From: G020348185 sp964525045 | Lineage (GTDB): Bacteria; Nitrospirota; Nitrospiria; Nitrospirales; UBA8639 | DNA length: 64,000 bases | NCBI GenBank assembly: GCA_964525045.1 | Contig: CAZGFD010000011.1 | Location: 72,299 to 136,298 of the forward strand | Direction: 5' to 3' | Shown: positions 8,790 through 17,633 of the stretch, one piece after another | Numbering within the stretch: position 1 is the first letter of the stretch | How the letters are laid out: each line of letters begins with the position of its first letter | Notes under the pieces: model-generated | What the model was told of the DNA's origin: nothing | The model's database searches: none | Seen by the model: the letters and a program-made list of their open reading frames with translations, nothing else | Made by a program: the position numbers and the translations under genes

Positions 8790-9767
8790 ATGAAAATCTT
8801 AATCACCGGTGGTGCAGGATTTATCGGCTCTCATTTAGTGGATGTCCTCATCAATCGTGGCGATGAAGTGTTTATCATTGATGATCTCTCCACGGGGAGC
8901 GTAGAAAATATTGAGCATCATCAGTCCAATCCACGGTTTCATTATTTTTTCGATACCATTTTAAACCGTTTTTTATTGGCCGAGCTCATCGATCGAGCTG
9001 ATATTGTCTTTCATCTCGCGGCCGCCGTTGGGGTCAAGCTGATCGTGGAAAGCCCTGTGCGAACCATTGAGACCAATGTGAAGGGAACTGAAACGGTGTT
9101 GGAGTTAGCTAATCGGAAAAAGAAAACCGTGGTCCTGGCCTCGACTAGTGAAGTCTATGGGAAATCCACCTCTTTTCCCTTTCGGGAAGACGCCGATCTG
9201 GTTTTGGGAGCCACAGATAAGGGCCGATGGAGTTATGCTTGTTCTAAAGCTTTGGATGAGTACTTAGCATTGGCCTATTGGAAAGAAAAGAGGTGTCCGA
9301 CCGTCATCGTACGCCTGTTCAATACGGTTGGCCCCAGGCAGACTGGACGGTATGGCATGGTGGTGCCTCGATTTGTGAGTCAGGCCTTGGGGGGGCAACC
9401 TCTCACGGTCTATGGCGAGGGGAACCAAAGTCGATGTTTTACCTGGGTTGGTGATGTGGTCCATGCCTTAATCCAACTTGCTATGACTTCGGAAGCGGTC
9501 GGCGAGATATTTAATATTGGAAGTCCCAACGAGATTTCAATCCGGGATTTAGCGTTTTTGGTGAAAGAGATGACTGGATCAAGTTCCGAAGTGGCTTTTA
9601 TTCCTTATGAACAAGCCTATGAACAAGGTTTCGAAGATATGAATCGTCGGGTTCCGGCCCTTGAAAAGATTCACGGGCTCATCGGGTATACCTCCACCAT
9701 GGATGTGCGGGGAATTATTGAAAAAGTCGTCGAGGATTTTAAAGCCAGAGGATTAAACGTCGAATGA
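8790..9767 (+). CDS. Extended SDR: nucleotide-sugar epimerase/dehydratase or UDP-glucuronate decarboxylase-like
   Basis: A 325-residue protein from ATG at 8790, preceded by AAGGAA. The longer frame from 8667 adds 41 residues upstream of the glycine motif with no family character, so I reject it. The N-terminus MKILITGGAGFIGSHL binds NAD. STSEVYGKS near residue 118 supplies the Ser, and YACSKALDE near 150 is the YxxxK active site. RLFNTVGPRQTGRYGMVVP near 175 resembles UDP-glucuronate decarboxylases and related epimerases. The exact reaction is undecided. It overlaps the next gene by ATGA, so its product may feed that WecA-like transferase (inference). Confidence 0.85.
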   Translation: MKILITGGAGFIGSHLVDVLINRGDEVFIIDDLSTGSVENIEHHQSNPRFHYFFDTILNRFLLAELIDRADIVFHLAAAVGVKLIVESPVRTIETNVKGTETVLELANRKKKTVVLASTSEVYGKSTSFPFREDADLVLGATDKGRWSYACSKALDEYLALAYWKEKRCPTVIVRLFNTVGPRQTGRYGMVVPRFVSQALGGQPLTVYGEGNQSRCFTWVGDVVHALIQLAMTSEAVGEIFNIGSPNEISIRDLAFLVKEMTGSSSEVAFIPYEQAYEQGFEDMNRRVPALEKIHGLIGYTSTMDVRGIIEKVVEDFKARGLNVE

Positions 9768-11629
9768 GACCAGAAGTCATAACGTTCTGCTCCTCTTTAC
9801 TTCTTGTCTTGATTTTCACTCCCGGAGTGAGATCTCTGGCTTTCCGTTTTGGGTATGTGGCTCAACCGAAAGAAGATCGTTGGCATAAATCGCCAACCGC
9901 ACTTCTCGGGGGTGTCGGGATTTTCCTGTCGTACTCGTTGCCATTGGTCTTTTTCGTCGTGGATTATCCTAGTCTTTGGGTCCTGCTGTTAGGGGCGACC
10001 CTTATTTTTGGGGTCGGTCTCATAGACGACTTTATTCATTTAAAACCGTATTCGAAACTCTTGGGACAGATCGTGGCCGGCTGTGTGGTGATAGCGAATG
10101 GCGTGCTGCTTGGGCCTTCGGCATTTCCCATTCTCGGCATCTTCCTGACACTATTTTGGATAGTCGGGGTCACGAATGCGTTCAATCTGTTGGACAATAT
10201 GGACGGACTCTCAGCCGGTACCGCCTGCATCGCAGCCTTTTGCCTGTTTTTAGCGGGGACCATCACAGGCAATGTCTTGATGGCCCTGGCGGCCGCCGGG
10301 CTTTGTGGAGCCACTCTGGGTTTTCTGTGGTTTAATTTCTACCCGGCAAAAATTTTCATGGGTGATTCGGGAAGCTTGTTCCTCGGGTTCACACTTTCGA
10401 CCTTAGGGATAACAGGAAATTGGGAGAACCTGACCAATGTATTCTTTGCCATGCTCATCCCGGTATTAGTCTTGGCCGTTCCCATTTTTGATACCGTGTT
10501 TGTCTCTCTCATGAGATTGCTGAATCGCAGGGCCATATCCCAGGGCGGAAAAGATCATTCCTCTCACCGACTCGTGTCTTTTGGCCTTTCGGAGCGGACC
10601 ACGGTGCTCCTCTTTTATATGATGAGTCTGGTCTGTGGTGGAATTGCGTTGATGGGCCTGCAATTTGGTTGGTTTTATCCCTCCGTCCTCACTACGTTAA
10701 TTGTCATTTTGTTCTGGTACTTTGGGATTTTCCTGAGTGGAGTGGTTTCCTACGGAGAAAAGACCGGTGGAATCATTCAAGAATCACGCAATTTTGTCCT
10801 CAACCTCTTTTTGATGGAAAAGAAACGACTGGCTGAAGTCCTCATTGATTGCGTCCTGATTGCCCTTTCGTTCACCCTGGCCTTTGCGATCCGGTTTGAT
10901 GGGCTCCCCTCAGCCTATTTAGGGCTTATTGCCCAGTCGTTGCCAATTCTTATTCCCATGAAGTTGCTGATTTTTTTCTATTTTGGCCTGTATCGAGGAC
11001 TCTGGCGATATGTAGGTCTTCAAGATCTCATTAATGTGGCTAAGGCTGTGACGGTGAGTGCAGTTCTCGGTGTGGTCGTCATGACCATGATTTTTCGATT
11101 TGAGGGATATTCTCGAGCCGTATTCGTCATCGATTGGATGGTGTTGTTATTAAGTGTCAGTGGTGTTCGCTTGGCAATTCGAGTCATCAAAGAATCCTTG
11201 GAGTCATTAGTTAATGCTAGTGGTAAACGCTTACTTATTATGGGGGCTGGAGATGCTGGTGAGATTGCACTAAGGGAGATCAAGAACAATTCCAATCTTG
11301 GATATATCCCAGTTGGTTTCATTGATGACAACATCCAGAAGATCGGACGTCGAATTCACGGTATTCCAATTCTTGGAGCCAGGAAGCAGCTTGATAGCGT
11401 TGTTCGTAAATACAATATTGAGGAAATTCTCATCACCGTTCCATCAGCGGACCCAGTGAGACTTCACGAAATCATTATCGATTGCCAGTCCACTGGAGCT
11501 GCGGTGCGAGTCATGCCCCGTTCTTTCGATTTAGCTACCGGGATCATTGGGGATCACCTGCCACAACCCCTCCCTGATTACGAGGATGTAGTGCGGGATC
11601 CTGCAGATTTAAAAATTAAGAAAAGATAA
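9764..11629 (+). CDS. Fusion: WecA/MraY-type polyprenyl-P sugar-1-P transferase + FlaA1-like Rossmann domain (copy 2)
   Basis: A 621-residue paralogue of the 3734-5710 protein. PNPT landmarks: KEDRWHKSPTALLGG near residue 36, LIDDFIHLKPY near 87, VTNAFNLLDNMDGLSAG near 136, NFYPAKIFMGDSGSLFLG near 192 and DHSSHRLV near 262 (the HxxH). Then comes a second membrane bundle and MGAGDAGEIALREI near 494, a FlaA1-type Rossmann motif. As in copy 1 the dehydratase domain is missing; the protein ends soon after the Rossmann part. Its start overlaps the SDR stop by ATGA. Likely reaction: sugar-1-phosphate plus undecaprenyl phosphate giving the lipid-PP-sugar primer. Sugar specificity is unknown. Confidence 0.87.
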   Translation: MRPEVITFCSSLLLVLIFTPGVRSLAFRFGYVAQPKEDRWHKSPTALLGGVGIFLSYSLPLVFFVVDYPSLWVLLLGATLIFGVGLIDDFIHLKPYSKLLGQIVAGCVVIANGVLLGPSAFPILGIFLTLFWIVGVTNAFNLLDNMDGLSAGTACIAAFCLFLAGTITGNVLMALAAAGLCGATLGFLWFNFYPAKIFMGDSGSLFLGFTLSTLGITGNWENLTNVFFAMLIPVLVLAVPIFDTVFVSLMRLLNRRAISQGGKDHSSHRLVSFGLSERTTVLLFYMMSLVCGGIALMGLQFGWFYPSVLTTLIVILFWYFGIFLSGVVSYGEKTGGIIQESRNFVLNLFLMEKKRLAEVLIDCVLIALSFTLAFAIRFDGLPSAYLGLIAQSLPILIPMKLLIFFYFGLYRGLWRYVGLQDLINVAKAVTVSAVLGVVVMTMIFRFEGYSRAVFVIDWMVLLLSVSGVRLAIRVIKESLESLVNASGKRLLIMGAGDAGEIALREIKNNSNLGYIPVGFIDDNIQKIGRRIHGIPILGARKQLDSVVRKYNIEEILITVPSADPVRLHEIIIDCQSTGAAVRVMPRSFDLATGIIGDHLPQPLPDYEDVVRDPADLKIKKR

Positions 11630-12326
11630 ACGGATCAAAACAGAAACTCCATGTTCTCCGCATTGCCATCGTTCTGTGGGGAAATTGAGAGGAATAATTC
11701 CTGTTAATACTTTCCGTAAACATCTCGTTATGGAAAAACCCAAAGTTCCAGTCTAATTAGCTGCATGAGCGAGCGTCCTCGGATCCCTTTAAACAAAGGC
11801 TCATATTAATTGTCGCCAAAACCATTGAAACGCAACGGGGTTGAAAGGGCTGTATGCGTCTTGGCAAGGAAAATTTTTTTGGTTACACTAATATCATTGG
11901 TGTTGAAGAAAAAATGTAAATGGTTTATTCAGTTACGTAAATTTCCCACCGACTGGATGTTTCAGAAATACATTTACCTGATTGGGAAAGTGGCAAAATT
12001 TCATGGGTCGTATGGCTGTAAGAAGTGGAAGGGTAAATTGGGAGTCAATCTTATAGTCTGCAAGTCTGCTGGGGATTCAACACATTCATACGTGACGGAT
12101 TTATCCGCTATCAAGTAGTTGTGCGGTAAAGTCTCTCTTGCAGGACAAGTCCAATTGGGTGCTAACTGACCCGGGTTAAACCCATTCATTCTCTGTCATC
12201 GAGGAGCTTCCGGGGATGTCTTTTCTACCCGGGAGTGTTGAATAAACGTCAATCTATCTTTGCGGTTCTTTCAAACTATTCATTATTCTGAGGTTTAGCG
12301 TATTTGGGAGACTGAAGGTTGAACCA
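11630..12326. other. 697-base intergenic stretch before the first Wzm/Wzt pair
   Basis: I see no supported gene. An open frame at 11810-12118 (102 codons) lacks family character and a clear ribosome site. TTGCGG and TATTCT near 12262-12291 are spaced 18 bases apart and could be a weak promoter for wzm, but this is not strong. The stretch may hold decayed sequence between two gene modules. Confidence 0.4.
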
Positions 12327-13127
12327 TTGAGTCAAATTTTGACAATCAGCTTTGGTGCTGCTGATCTAATAAGAGGTTGGAAGCGAAGTAGGCTTTGGTT
12401 TACTCTTGCCCGAGACGAAATTCGCTTACGATATCAGCGGAGTGTTTTGGGGCCATTGTGGATCACACTCGGTACTGGTTTCTTCATCGCCGTCATCAGT
12501 GTTATTTGGACTGAGATAATGGGAATGGAAGCCAGGGTTTTCGTGCCGTGGTTCGCGATCGGATTGACAATGTGGCAATTATTTTTAGCCATCGTCACGG
12601 AAGGGCCCATGCTCTTTTCACGAGTTTCCGGCATCATTCATAATATTCCAATGCCCCTCTCGATTCATGTGTACTGTGCCGTCATGCGGAATGTGATTAA
12701 TTACTTTCATAATTTTGTCATTGTTATTATGGTATTGATAATTTTCCCCCCTCAGATTTCGGCTTCAATCGCTCTATTTATACCTGGATTCCTGATTATC
12801 GTGGTCACCGCGGTAGCGGTATCGATTATATTGGGTATTCTGGGTGCTCGATTTCGTGATTTTTCTTACACCGTTTCAATGTTCATGGGACCAATGTTCT
12901 TCCTGACACCTATTCTTTGGATGCCGGACATGATTTCCGGCTCCCGTTCGCAATTGGCCGAACTTAACCCCTTCACCCACTTTTTGGCCATTATTCGGGA
13001 ACCACTGTTGGGGAGTGAACCTGCTATTCTCAATTATACGGTCACAATTGGCCTGTCGGTTTTGTTGTTGCTCACCTCCATCTATTTGTTGGGTCGGCAT
13101 CGAGCCAAGTTGCCATATTGGATATGA
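12327..13127 (+). CDS. wzm: ABC-2 polysaccharide export permease (Wzm-like, pair 1)
   Basis: A 266-residue protein with six predicted membrane segments, from a TTG start. RDEIRLRYQRSVLGPLWIT near residue 30 is the amphipathic N-terminal signature of O-antigen/teichoic-acid ABC permeases. GARFRDFSYTV near 170 and FFLTPILWMP near 190 match the family's C-terminal half. It forms the membrane channel that flips undecaprenyl-PP-linked glycan and needs the ATPase encoded next (overlapping stop/start). It is clearly related to the permease at 32664-33458, and more distant from the one at 30465-31331. Confidence 0.92.
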   Translation: MSQILTISFGAADLIRGWKRSRLWFTLARDEIRLRYQRSVLGPLWITLGTGFFIAVISVIWTEIMGMEARVFVPWFAIGLTMWQLFLAIVTEGPMLFSRVSGIIHNIPMPLSIHVYCAVMRNVINYFHNFVIVIMVLIIFPPQISASIALFIPGFLIIVVTAVAVSIILGILGARFRDFSYTVSMFMGPMFFLTPILWMPDMISGSRSQLAELNPFTHFLAIIREPLLGSEPAILNYTVTIGLSVLLLLTSIYLLGRHRAKLPYWI

Positions 13128-13942
13128 ACGGGCCTACCTCTCCTATTGGGATCACGTGCGAACGGGTGGTGGTGGATTATCCCTTATTTGACGCGGGTGC
13201 TCAAAATTTGCAAAAGCGGCTACTCAATTTAGCTAGCTTCTCCCGGTTACGGCGAACCCTTAGCACCATTCGTTATATTCATGCTCTGAGGGATATATCT
13301 TTCGACTTAAAGGCCGGCGATGCAGTTGGGTTGATAGGAAGAAACGGAGCAGGCAAAAGTACTCTGCTCAAATTGATTGCAGGAGTGCTCGAGCCGATTC
13401 GTGGGAAAATCTCCCGTCGGGGCCGAATCACCTCCCTGCTCACTTTCGGTAGTGGCATGCAACCCGAGCTGGACGGATATCAGAATATTCGACGGCTTGG
13501 GTTGCTCCGTGGATTCTCGATAAAAGATGTTGAGGCCATGACTCCAGAAATTGTTGCCTTTGCACAGCTTGGGGACTTTATGACACTGCCTGTCCGTACT
13601 TACTCCGCCGGAATGCGGATGCGACTGGCTTTTGCCATCGCGACGGTAGGGACTCCAGATATTATGGTGATCGATGAAGTACTTGGAGCAGGGGACAACC
13701 TTTTCATGAAACGGGCACAAGAACGTATCCGTGGGCTCCTATCCCGGTCAAAAATTATTGTCTTATCTTCGCATTCGGAAAACACAATTCGTGAATTTTG
13801 TACAACATGCCTCTATTTGGATTCGGGCCAGATCAGAGCCTATGGAGAAACCGAGGAGATTCTGACCCTCTACGCAGCCGACCTCAAGGAGGGGCGTAAT
13901 GCCACCAAACCTCAAGGATTCACTCCGAAAACGATCGGATAG
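13124..13942 (+). CDS. wzt: Polysaccharide export ATPase (Wzt-like, pair 1)
   Basis: I place the start at ATG 13124, giving an ATGA overlap with wzm and 272 residues; an in-frame TTG at 13118 is the alternative. Walker A is GRNGAGKSTLLK near residue 72, the ABC signature YSAGMRMRL near 158 and Walker B IMVIDEVLGAGD near 180. The protein ends about 60 residues after the H-loop (SSHSE), so it lacks the carbohydrate-binding Wzt C-terminal domain and resembles KpsT-type ATPases. It powers export by the upstream permease. After it the gene order breaks off. Confidence 0.92.
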   Translation: MNGPTSPIGITCERVVVDYPLFDAGAQNLQKRLLNLASFSRLRRTLSTIRYIHALRDISFDLKAGDAVGLIGRNGAGKSTLLKLIAGVLEPIRGKISRRGRITSLLTFGSGMQPELDGYQNIRRLGLLRGFSIKDVEAMTPEIVAFAQLGDFMTLPVRTYSAGMRMRLAFAIATVGTPDIMVIDEVLGAGDNLFMKRAQERIRGLLSRSKIIVLSSHSENTIREFCTTCLYLDSGQIRAYGETEEILTLYAADLKEGRNATKPQGFTPKTIG

Positions 13943-14533
13943 CCGGTGCTCGGCAATACCAAACCCCAATGAGAGTTAAACTCCAATGGTAAGATCAGCT
14001 AGCGACTAGGGCCTCATCTTCACAACGAATCAGTCTCAAAGGTTTTATCTTCCCATGAAAGCAGATAATCCTCACTGATAAAAAATTTATTGACTTTTTG
14101 AAATTTAAGAGGAGGTTTAACACAATCACTCGTTGAATAGGGAATCTAATGCTGAACCGCATCCCGTGGGCCTCTTTGATAGGGATTTGTGAGCCTACAA
14201 TTTGTATAGCCACCGGCTGCCTAACCTCTTCGTTCGCACAAAGGGACTGGTTTCGTAGGGCATGGTCCCGATATCCAAAAAGTGGAAAGTTCTTGACTAC
14301 CAATAGAGATGGGTTCCCTGTCATTTTGGATGTGCTGATAAAATTCGAACCCCTAGTGCCCATCTGCTTGACATGCCATGGACCGTGATGAAAATAGTCA
14401 GGGCCTTCAGGAGACTCAAGTCAATCCATATCAAACGATGAACCTCCGGGGATTGATGTTTGATGTCCCTGCTATTCATGCCTGTTTCTTTTGCGGAAAT
14501 TTTTGCCACTGAAGGTGGCGAAAAGGCACGAAA
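13943..14533. other. 591-base intergenic stretch at the left edge of the GC-rich block
   Basis: No supported gene. A minus-strand frame at 13995-14363 (122 codons) and a plus frame at 14149-14388 overlap each other, and neither shows domain character. Base composition shifts upward after about 14.5 kb, so a transfer junction probably lies here, but I see no IS scar or clear terminal repeat. Confidence 0.4.
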
Positions 14534-15496
14534 ATGCAGGCAAACCCTCAAGCTATTACCACCAGGTTTTCAGTTATAATTCCCCTGTATAACAAAGCGC
14601 AGACCATTGGACGCGCCATGGACTCCGTATTGGCACAGGGTGAATTAGTGAACGAGCTTATTGTCGTGGATGACGGCTCAACTGATGGCGGGGCTGTACT
14701 GGCCAGCGCTAGGGTGGGGCCAAAAGTGACGGTCCTGCAACAGGCCAATGCGGGGGTATCCGCTGCCCGTAACAGGGGTATTGCCCAGTCGACGGGGACA
14801 CACCTGTGTTTCCTGGATGCGGACGACTACTGGGAGCCAGGCTTTCTGCAGGAAATGACCGAATTGTTACGAATGTATCCTGATGCTGGGCTGTTTACAG
14901 TCGGGCACCGGATAAATGAGACTGGTGACCGGCTGCACCTGCCACGGGTGACTGGCCTGGGGGATACTGAGCGGGGGCTGGTGCCGGCTTATTTCAAGAC
15001 CATGGCCAGGAGTGTCGGCCTGTTGCATACCTCCAGTATCTGTGTGCCCCGGGAGGTAATTGAGCGCGCTGGGGGCTTCGCCGAGGATGTTGATTTTGGT
15101 GAGGATCTGGAACTATGGGCGAAAATTGCTGCGGTGTACCCAGTAGCTTTTAGCAGGAGGATTTTAGCGGTGTGGGATCGTAGTGCGGAGAACCGCAGTA
15201 TCAGCCGGGTACCTGCGGGGGATAGTGGGTTGGTGCGATGGCTAAAGGGGCAATTAGTCGCGGCGGATTCCACACCGGCGGTAGAGTCTGGCGTGCTGGA
15301 AAACTATCTCAAGGTGGCACTGGAAAGGCATGCCCTGCAGTTCCTGCTTAGTGGTGCCAGGGGGCGCTGCCTGCATTACATCATGGCGAATAAAAAACGG
15401 TTAGGCTTACTACCGGTAACGCGAATGGTTTTATTGATTGGGTTGCCGATGTCGTGGCTCAATTTCCTGCGAGCGTTCAAGAACAGGCCCAGTTAA
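14534..15496 (+). CDS. Glycosyltransferase family 2
   Basis: A 320-residue GT-A enzyme from ATG. SVIIPLYNKAQTIGRAMDS starts near residue 13, VVDDGSTDGG near 45, NAGVSAARNRGIAQS near 74 and the DXD-type metal site FLDADDY near 95. The later GGFAEDVDFGEDLELWAK near 182 supplies the usual catalytic ED pair. It transfers a sugar from an NDP donor to a lipid-linked acceptor in the cytoplasm. It is the only plus-strand gene of the GC-rich block, convergent with the minus-strand operon starting at 15581, with a hairpin between them. Confidence 0.9.
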   Translation: MQANPQAITTRFSVIIPLYNKAQTIGRAMDSVLAQGELVNELIVVDDGSTDGGAVLASARVGPKVTVLQQANAGVSAARNRGIAQSTGTHLCFLDADDYWEPGFLQEMTELLRMYPDAGLFTVGHRINETGDRLHLPRVTGLGDTERGLVPAYFKTMARSVGLLHTSSICVPREVIERAGGFAEDVDFGEDLELWAKIAAVYPVAFSRRILAVWDRSAENRSISRVPAGDSGLVRWLKGQLVAADSTPAVESGVLENYLKVALERHALQFLLSGARGRCLHYIMANKKRLGLLPVTRMVLLIGLPMSWLNFLRAFKNRPS

Positions 15497-15540
15497 GAAT
15501 ATTGTTCCCCTTCCTGAAACTTGGACCAACGTTTAATCGG

Positions 15541-15559
15541 TGCCCCAACTTTAGGGGCA
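15541..15559. terminator. Hairpin between convergent genes
   Basis: TGCCCC, a seven-base loop and GGGGCA form a perfect six-base-pair stem in the gap between two convergent genes. There is no T tract on either side, so intrinsic termination is uncertain. Position and symmetry are the only support. Confidence 0.35.
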
Positions 15560-15580
15560 AGTCCCGAGCTCCGGTTTCTC

Positions 15581-16513
15581 TCACATTTGTTGCCTCAGTT
15601 TAAAGGGAGAATGCCATCGGCGCTCTCTCCGAGTTCGTAGGTGCCAGGCCAAATGACGCAGAAAATGCAGGGGCCAGGCGGCATCGGTCGCGAAAGCATC
15701 GATGACTCGCGCACGGAGCACGGTTGATGAGCGTCGATTGCTGCCCAAGCGCAGTAGTTCGTAGCCAGCCGCCCACCCATGCCAACGCCGATAAAACGAT
15801 TTTGCAGATGGGGTTTGAGCTTCTTGAAGGGATGAACGTGCTAGTGCCGTTGCTTCCGCAATATGCTGAGCTTTCAATTCTTTCGAAAAAGTTAAAGACT
15901 GGGGATGTGCACCATAAGCATAAACAATTTTATCGAGAACTCCCATCCTCATTCCATGCAGAAAGCAGCGCGCCAGGAAATCCCTATCGGCAAAAACGGG
16001 GTAATTCGTGTTAAAAAGCCCAATCTCATGGAACACTTTCCGCCGAAAAAAACGCCCATTCAACATTATCTGGCCTGAGATAATGTCTCCTGCTCGCAGG
16101 GCCTTCATTTCCGTGGAGTTGAAGACAGCAGTCGGAGGTTCCATCAAGTTGGACTCTGCAGGCCGAATTTCGCATCCACCGCAGGCTACGCTATCGCTAG
16201 GGTGGGTGGCAAAATAGCTACGCATCGCGGCAACGGCACCCGGCAGAAGCTGATCGTCCGTATTCAGCAGACCAATGATGTCGCCTGATGCCCGTAACAA
16301 CCCTTTATTGATGGCATCGTAAAGGTTCTGGTCCTTTTCTACGATTAGAATGGCCTGGGGATAATCTTGGCGGATCAGGTCGATCGTGCCGTCCGAGGAA
16401 CCGCCATCGACAATGATATGCTCTATGCTCTCCCCCTGATCAGCCAAGCTGTCGAGTGCTGCACGAATGTATTGGCGGCGGTTCAGGGAGGGGGTGACGA
16501 TTGTGACATCCAT
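15581..16513 (-). CDS. Glycosyltransferase family 2 (WcaE-like)
   Basis: A 310-residue protein from ATG. VTIVTPSLNRRQYIRAALD at the N-terminus, IIVDGGSSDGTIDLI near residue 33, NLYDAINKGLLRASGD near 62 and LLNTDDQLLPGA near 82 (DXD-like metal site) form the GT-A core. The NLYDAINKG pattern is common in GT2 enzymes that add a side-branch sugar. It sits eight bases downstream of the FkbM gene, so it is the last gene of a minus-strand operon. Confidence 0.88.
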   Translation of the reverse strand: MDVTIVTPSLNRRQYIRAALDSLADQGESIEHIIVDGGSSDGTIDLIRQDYPQAILIVEKDQNLYDAINKGLLRASGDIIGLLNTDDQLLPGAVAAMRSYFATHPSDSVACGGCEIRPAESNLMEPPTAVFNSTEMKALRAGDIISGQIMLNGRFFRRKVFHEIGLFNTNYPVFADRDFLARCFLHGMRMGVLDKIVYAYGAHPQSLTFSKELKAQHIAEATALARSSLQEAQTPSAKSFYRRWHGWAAGYELLRLGSNRRSSTVLRARVIDAFATDAAWPLHFLRHLAWHLRTRRERRWHSPFKLRQQM

Positions 16514-16521
16514 TCAGTCAC

Positions 16522-17559
16522 TCATTCTCCTTGAAGAGAACGGCTGATCCACCGTCGCACACTCCCAGGAAGAAACCATCTGCCAAGACGAAGCAGGAGC
16601 GAGCTGCTATCGAGGGAGAATATCAAACGCCGAGACGAGGAAGGATGCGCGGGCGTGGGTTTCGGCATGACAGAGAACAGTTCATTACGAAGTGCGGCCT
16701 CCATCGCAGCTACCACCTTGCTATCCGCATGCATCCCTGCGAAACGCTTGCGCAGATCCCAGGCGAATCCAAACTGCTGGTCGAGCAACGCGAACACAAA
16801 CAGTACCACCAGGACGCGGCGGTCCGCGCACGCAGCTGGGTCTCGCAGGTAGCGAGCCTCTGCCGCCGTTGGGCTCCGCTTTATTCGCTCACCCACCGCA
16901 CCAAGCTTCAGTCTTTTGGCCAGATCCTCGATCTCCTCGAGGCTTTCCGGCGTTACCCTCGCATATTCCTGGACTCGAAGATCGGAGAGCCAAAAGCCCT
17001 TACCGCGCAGGAAAGCATCCACAGCGTGGTACAGGTCCTCACCCTGGTAGGCGTCGATGAGACCTGGCTCGGTGTCAATGCACGAAAGGCGCTGGAACAT
17101 ATCCTCCCTGAATTTCTTAAGGATTCGGAGGTCTGTTCCCTGCGAGTCAATTTTCAACCAATCGATGCCCTCCAGTTTGAACTCGTCGAGGACACGATTG
17201 AGAGACGTGGCAGATACGCTTACGCGTGATACTGGCTCGAAGTAGTTGCGGAATGCATACGCACTAAGTGCAAACAGGTCAGGCTCCAAGGTGCTGGAAC
17301 AGTAAGGGAACTTTGTGAGTACGAACTCTACTCGGTTCGATTCATCGCTGTCGGTAACAGCCTGCGGAACCATTATGACTTTTCGGTATATCCCATTTAG
17401 ATCGCATGGAACCTCCCGGCCGTCAGGGTCGAACGCCAGAAGAATGCTACGCGAAGCGATGGGATCCCACACCCTGTGTCTAGTTCCCGAACACCCGACA
17501 TCGGCGAGGATAGGCGTGACACCTGCCGCGTCCAGCAAACTTTCGAGCGCATTAGCCAT
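16522..17559 (-). CDS. FkbM-family methyltransferase (1 of 5)
   Basis: A 345-residue protein. ILADVGCSGTRH near residue 17 is the SAM-binding motif I; LLAFDPDGREV near 40 is motif II. IDWLKIDSQGTDLRILKKF near residue 133 is the FkbM hallmark after motif III. Family members O-methylate sugars or lipids. About 150 residues beyond the core domain have no recognised family. A good ribosome site (GGAGGT) lies 15 bases before the ATG, better placed for a four-codon mini-ORF that overlaps the start; this may reduce translation (inference). It lies in an operon with glycosyltransferases on both sides. Confidence 0.82.
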   Translation of the reverse strand: MANALESLLDAAGVTPILADVGCSGTRHRVWDPIASRSILLAFDPDGREVPCDLNGIYRKVIMVPQAVTDSDESNRVEFVLTKFPYCSSTLEPDLFALSAYAFRNYFEPVSRVSVSATSLNRVLDEFKLEGIDWLKIDSQGTDLRILKKFREDMFQRLSCIDTEPGLIDAYQGEDLYHAVDAFLRGKGFWLSDLRVQEYARVTPESLEEIEDLAKRLKLGAVGERIKRSPTAAEARYLRDPAACADRRVLVVLFVFALLDQQFGFAWDLRKRFAGMHADSKVVAAMEAALRNELFSVMPKPTPAHPSSSRRLIFSLDSSSLLLRLGRWFLPGSVRRWISRSLQGE

Positions 17560-17633
17560 GGTCCATTATTTTTTACCTCCGACTGCAGCGTGACCAGACA
17601 ACACCGGACACCAGTTTCTCCCAACCTGTTCAA

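Noticed and set aside
11810..12118. Open frame of 102 codons in the 700-base gap
   Set aside because: No recognisable motif, odd composition (many basic residues), no clear ribosome site; likely chance.
13995..14363. Minus-strand frame of 122 codons
   Set aside because: Overlaps another frame on the opposite strand and shows no domain character.
16531..17229. Long plus-strand frame of 232 codons
   Set aside because: Antisense to a well-supported FkbM gene; high GC favours such shadow frames.
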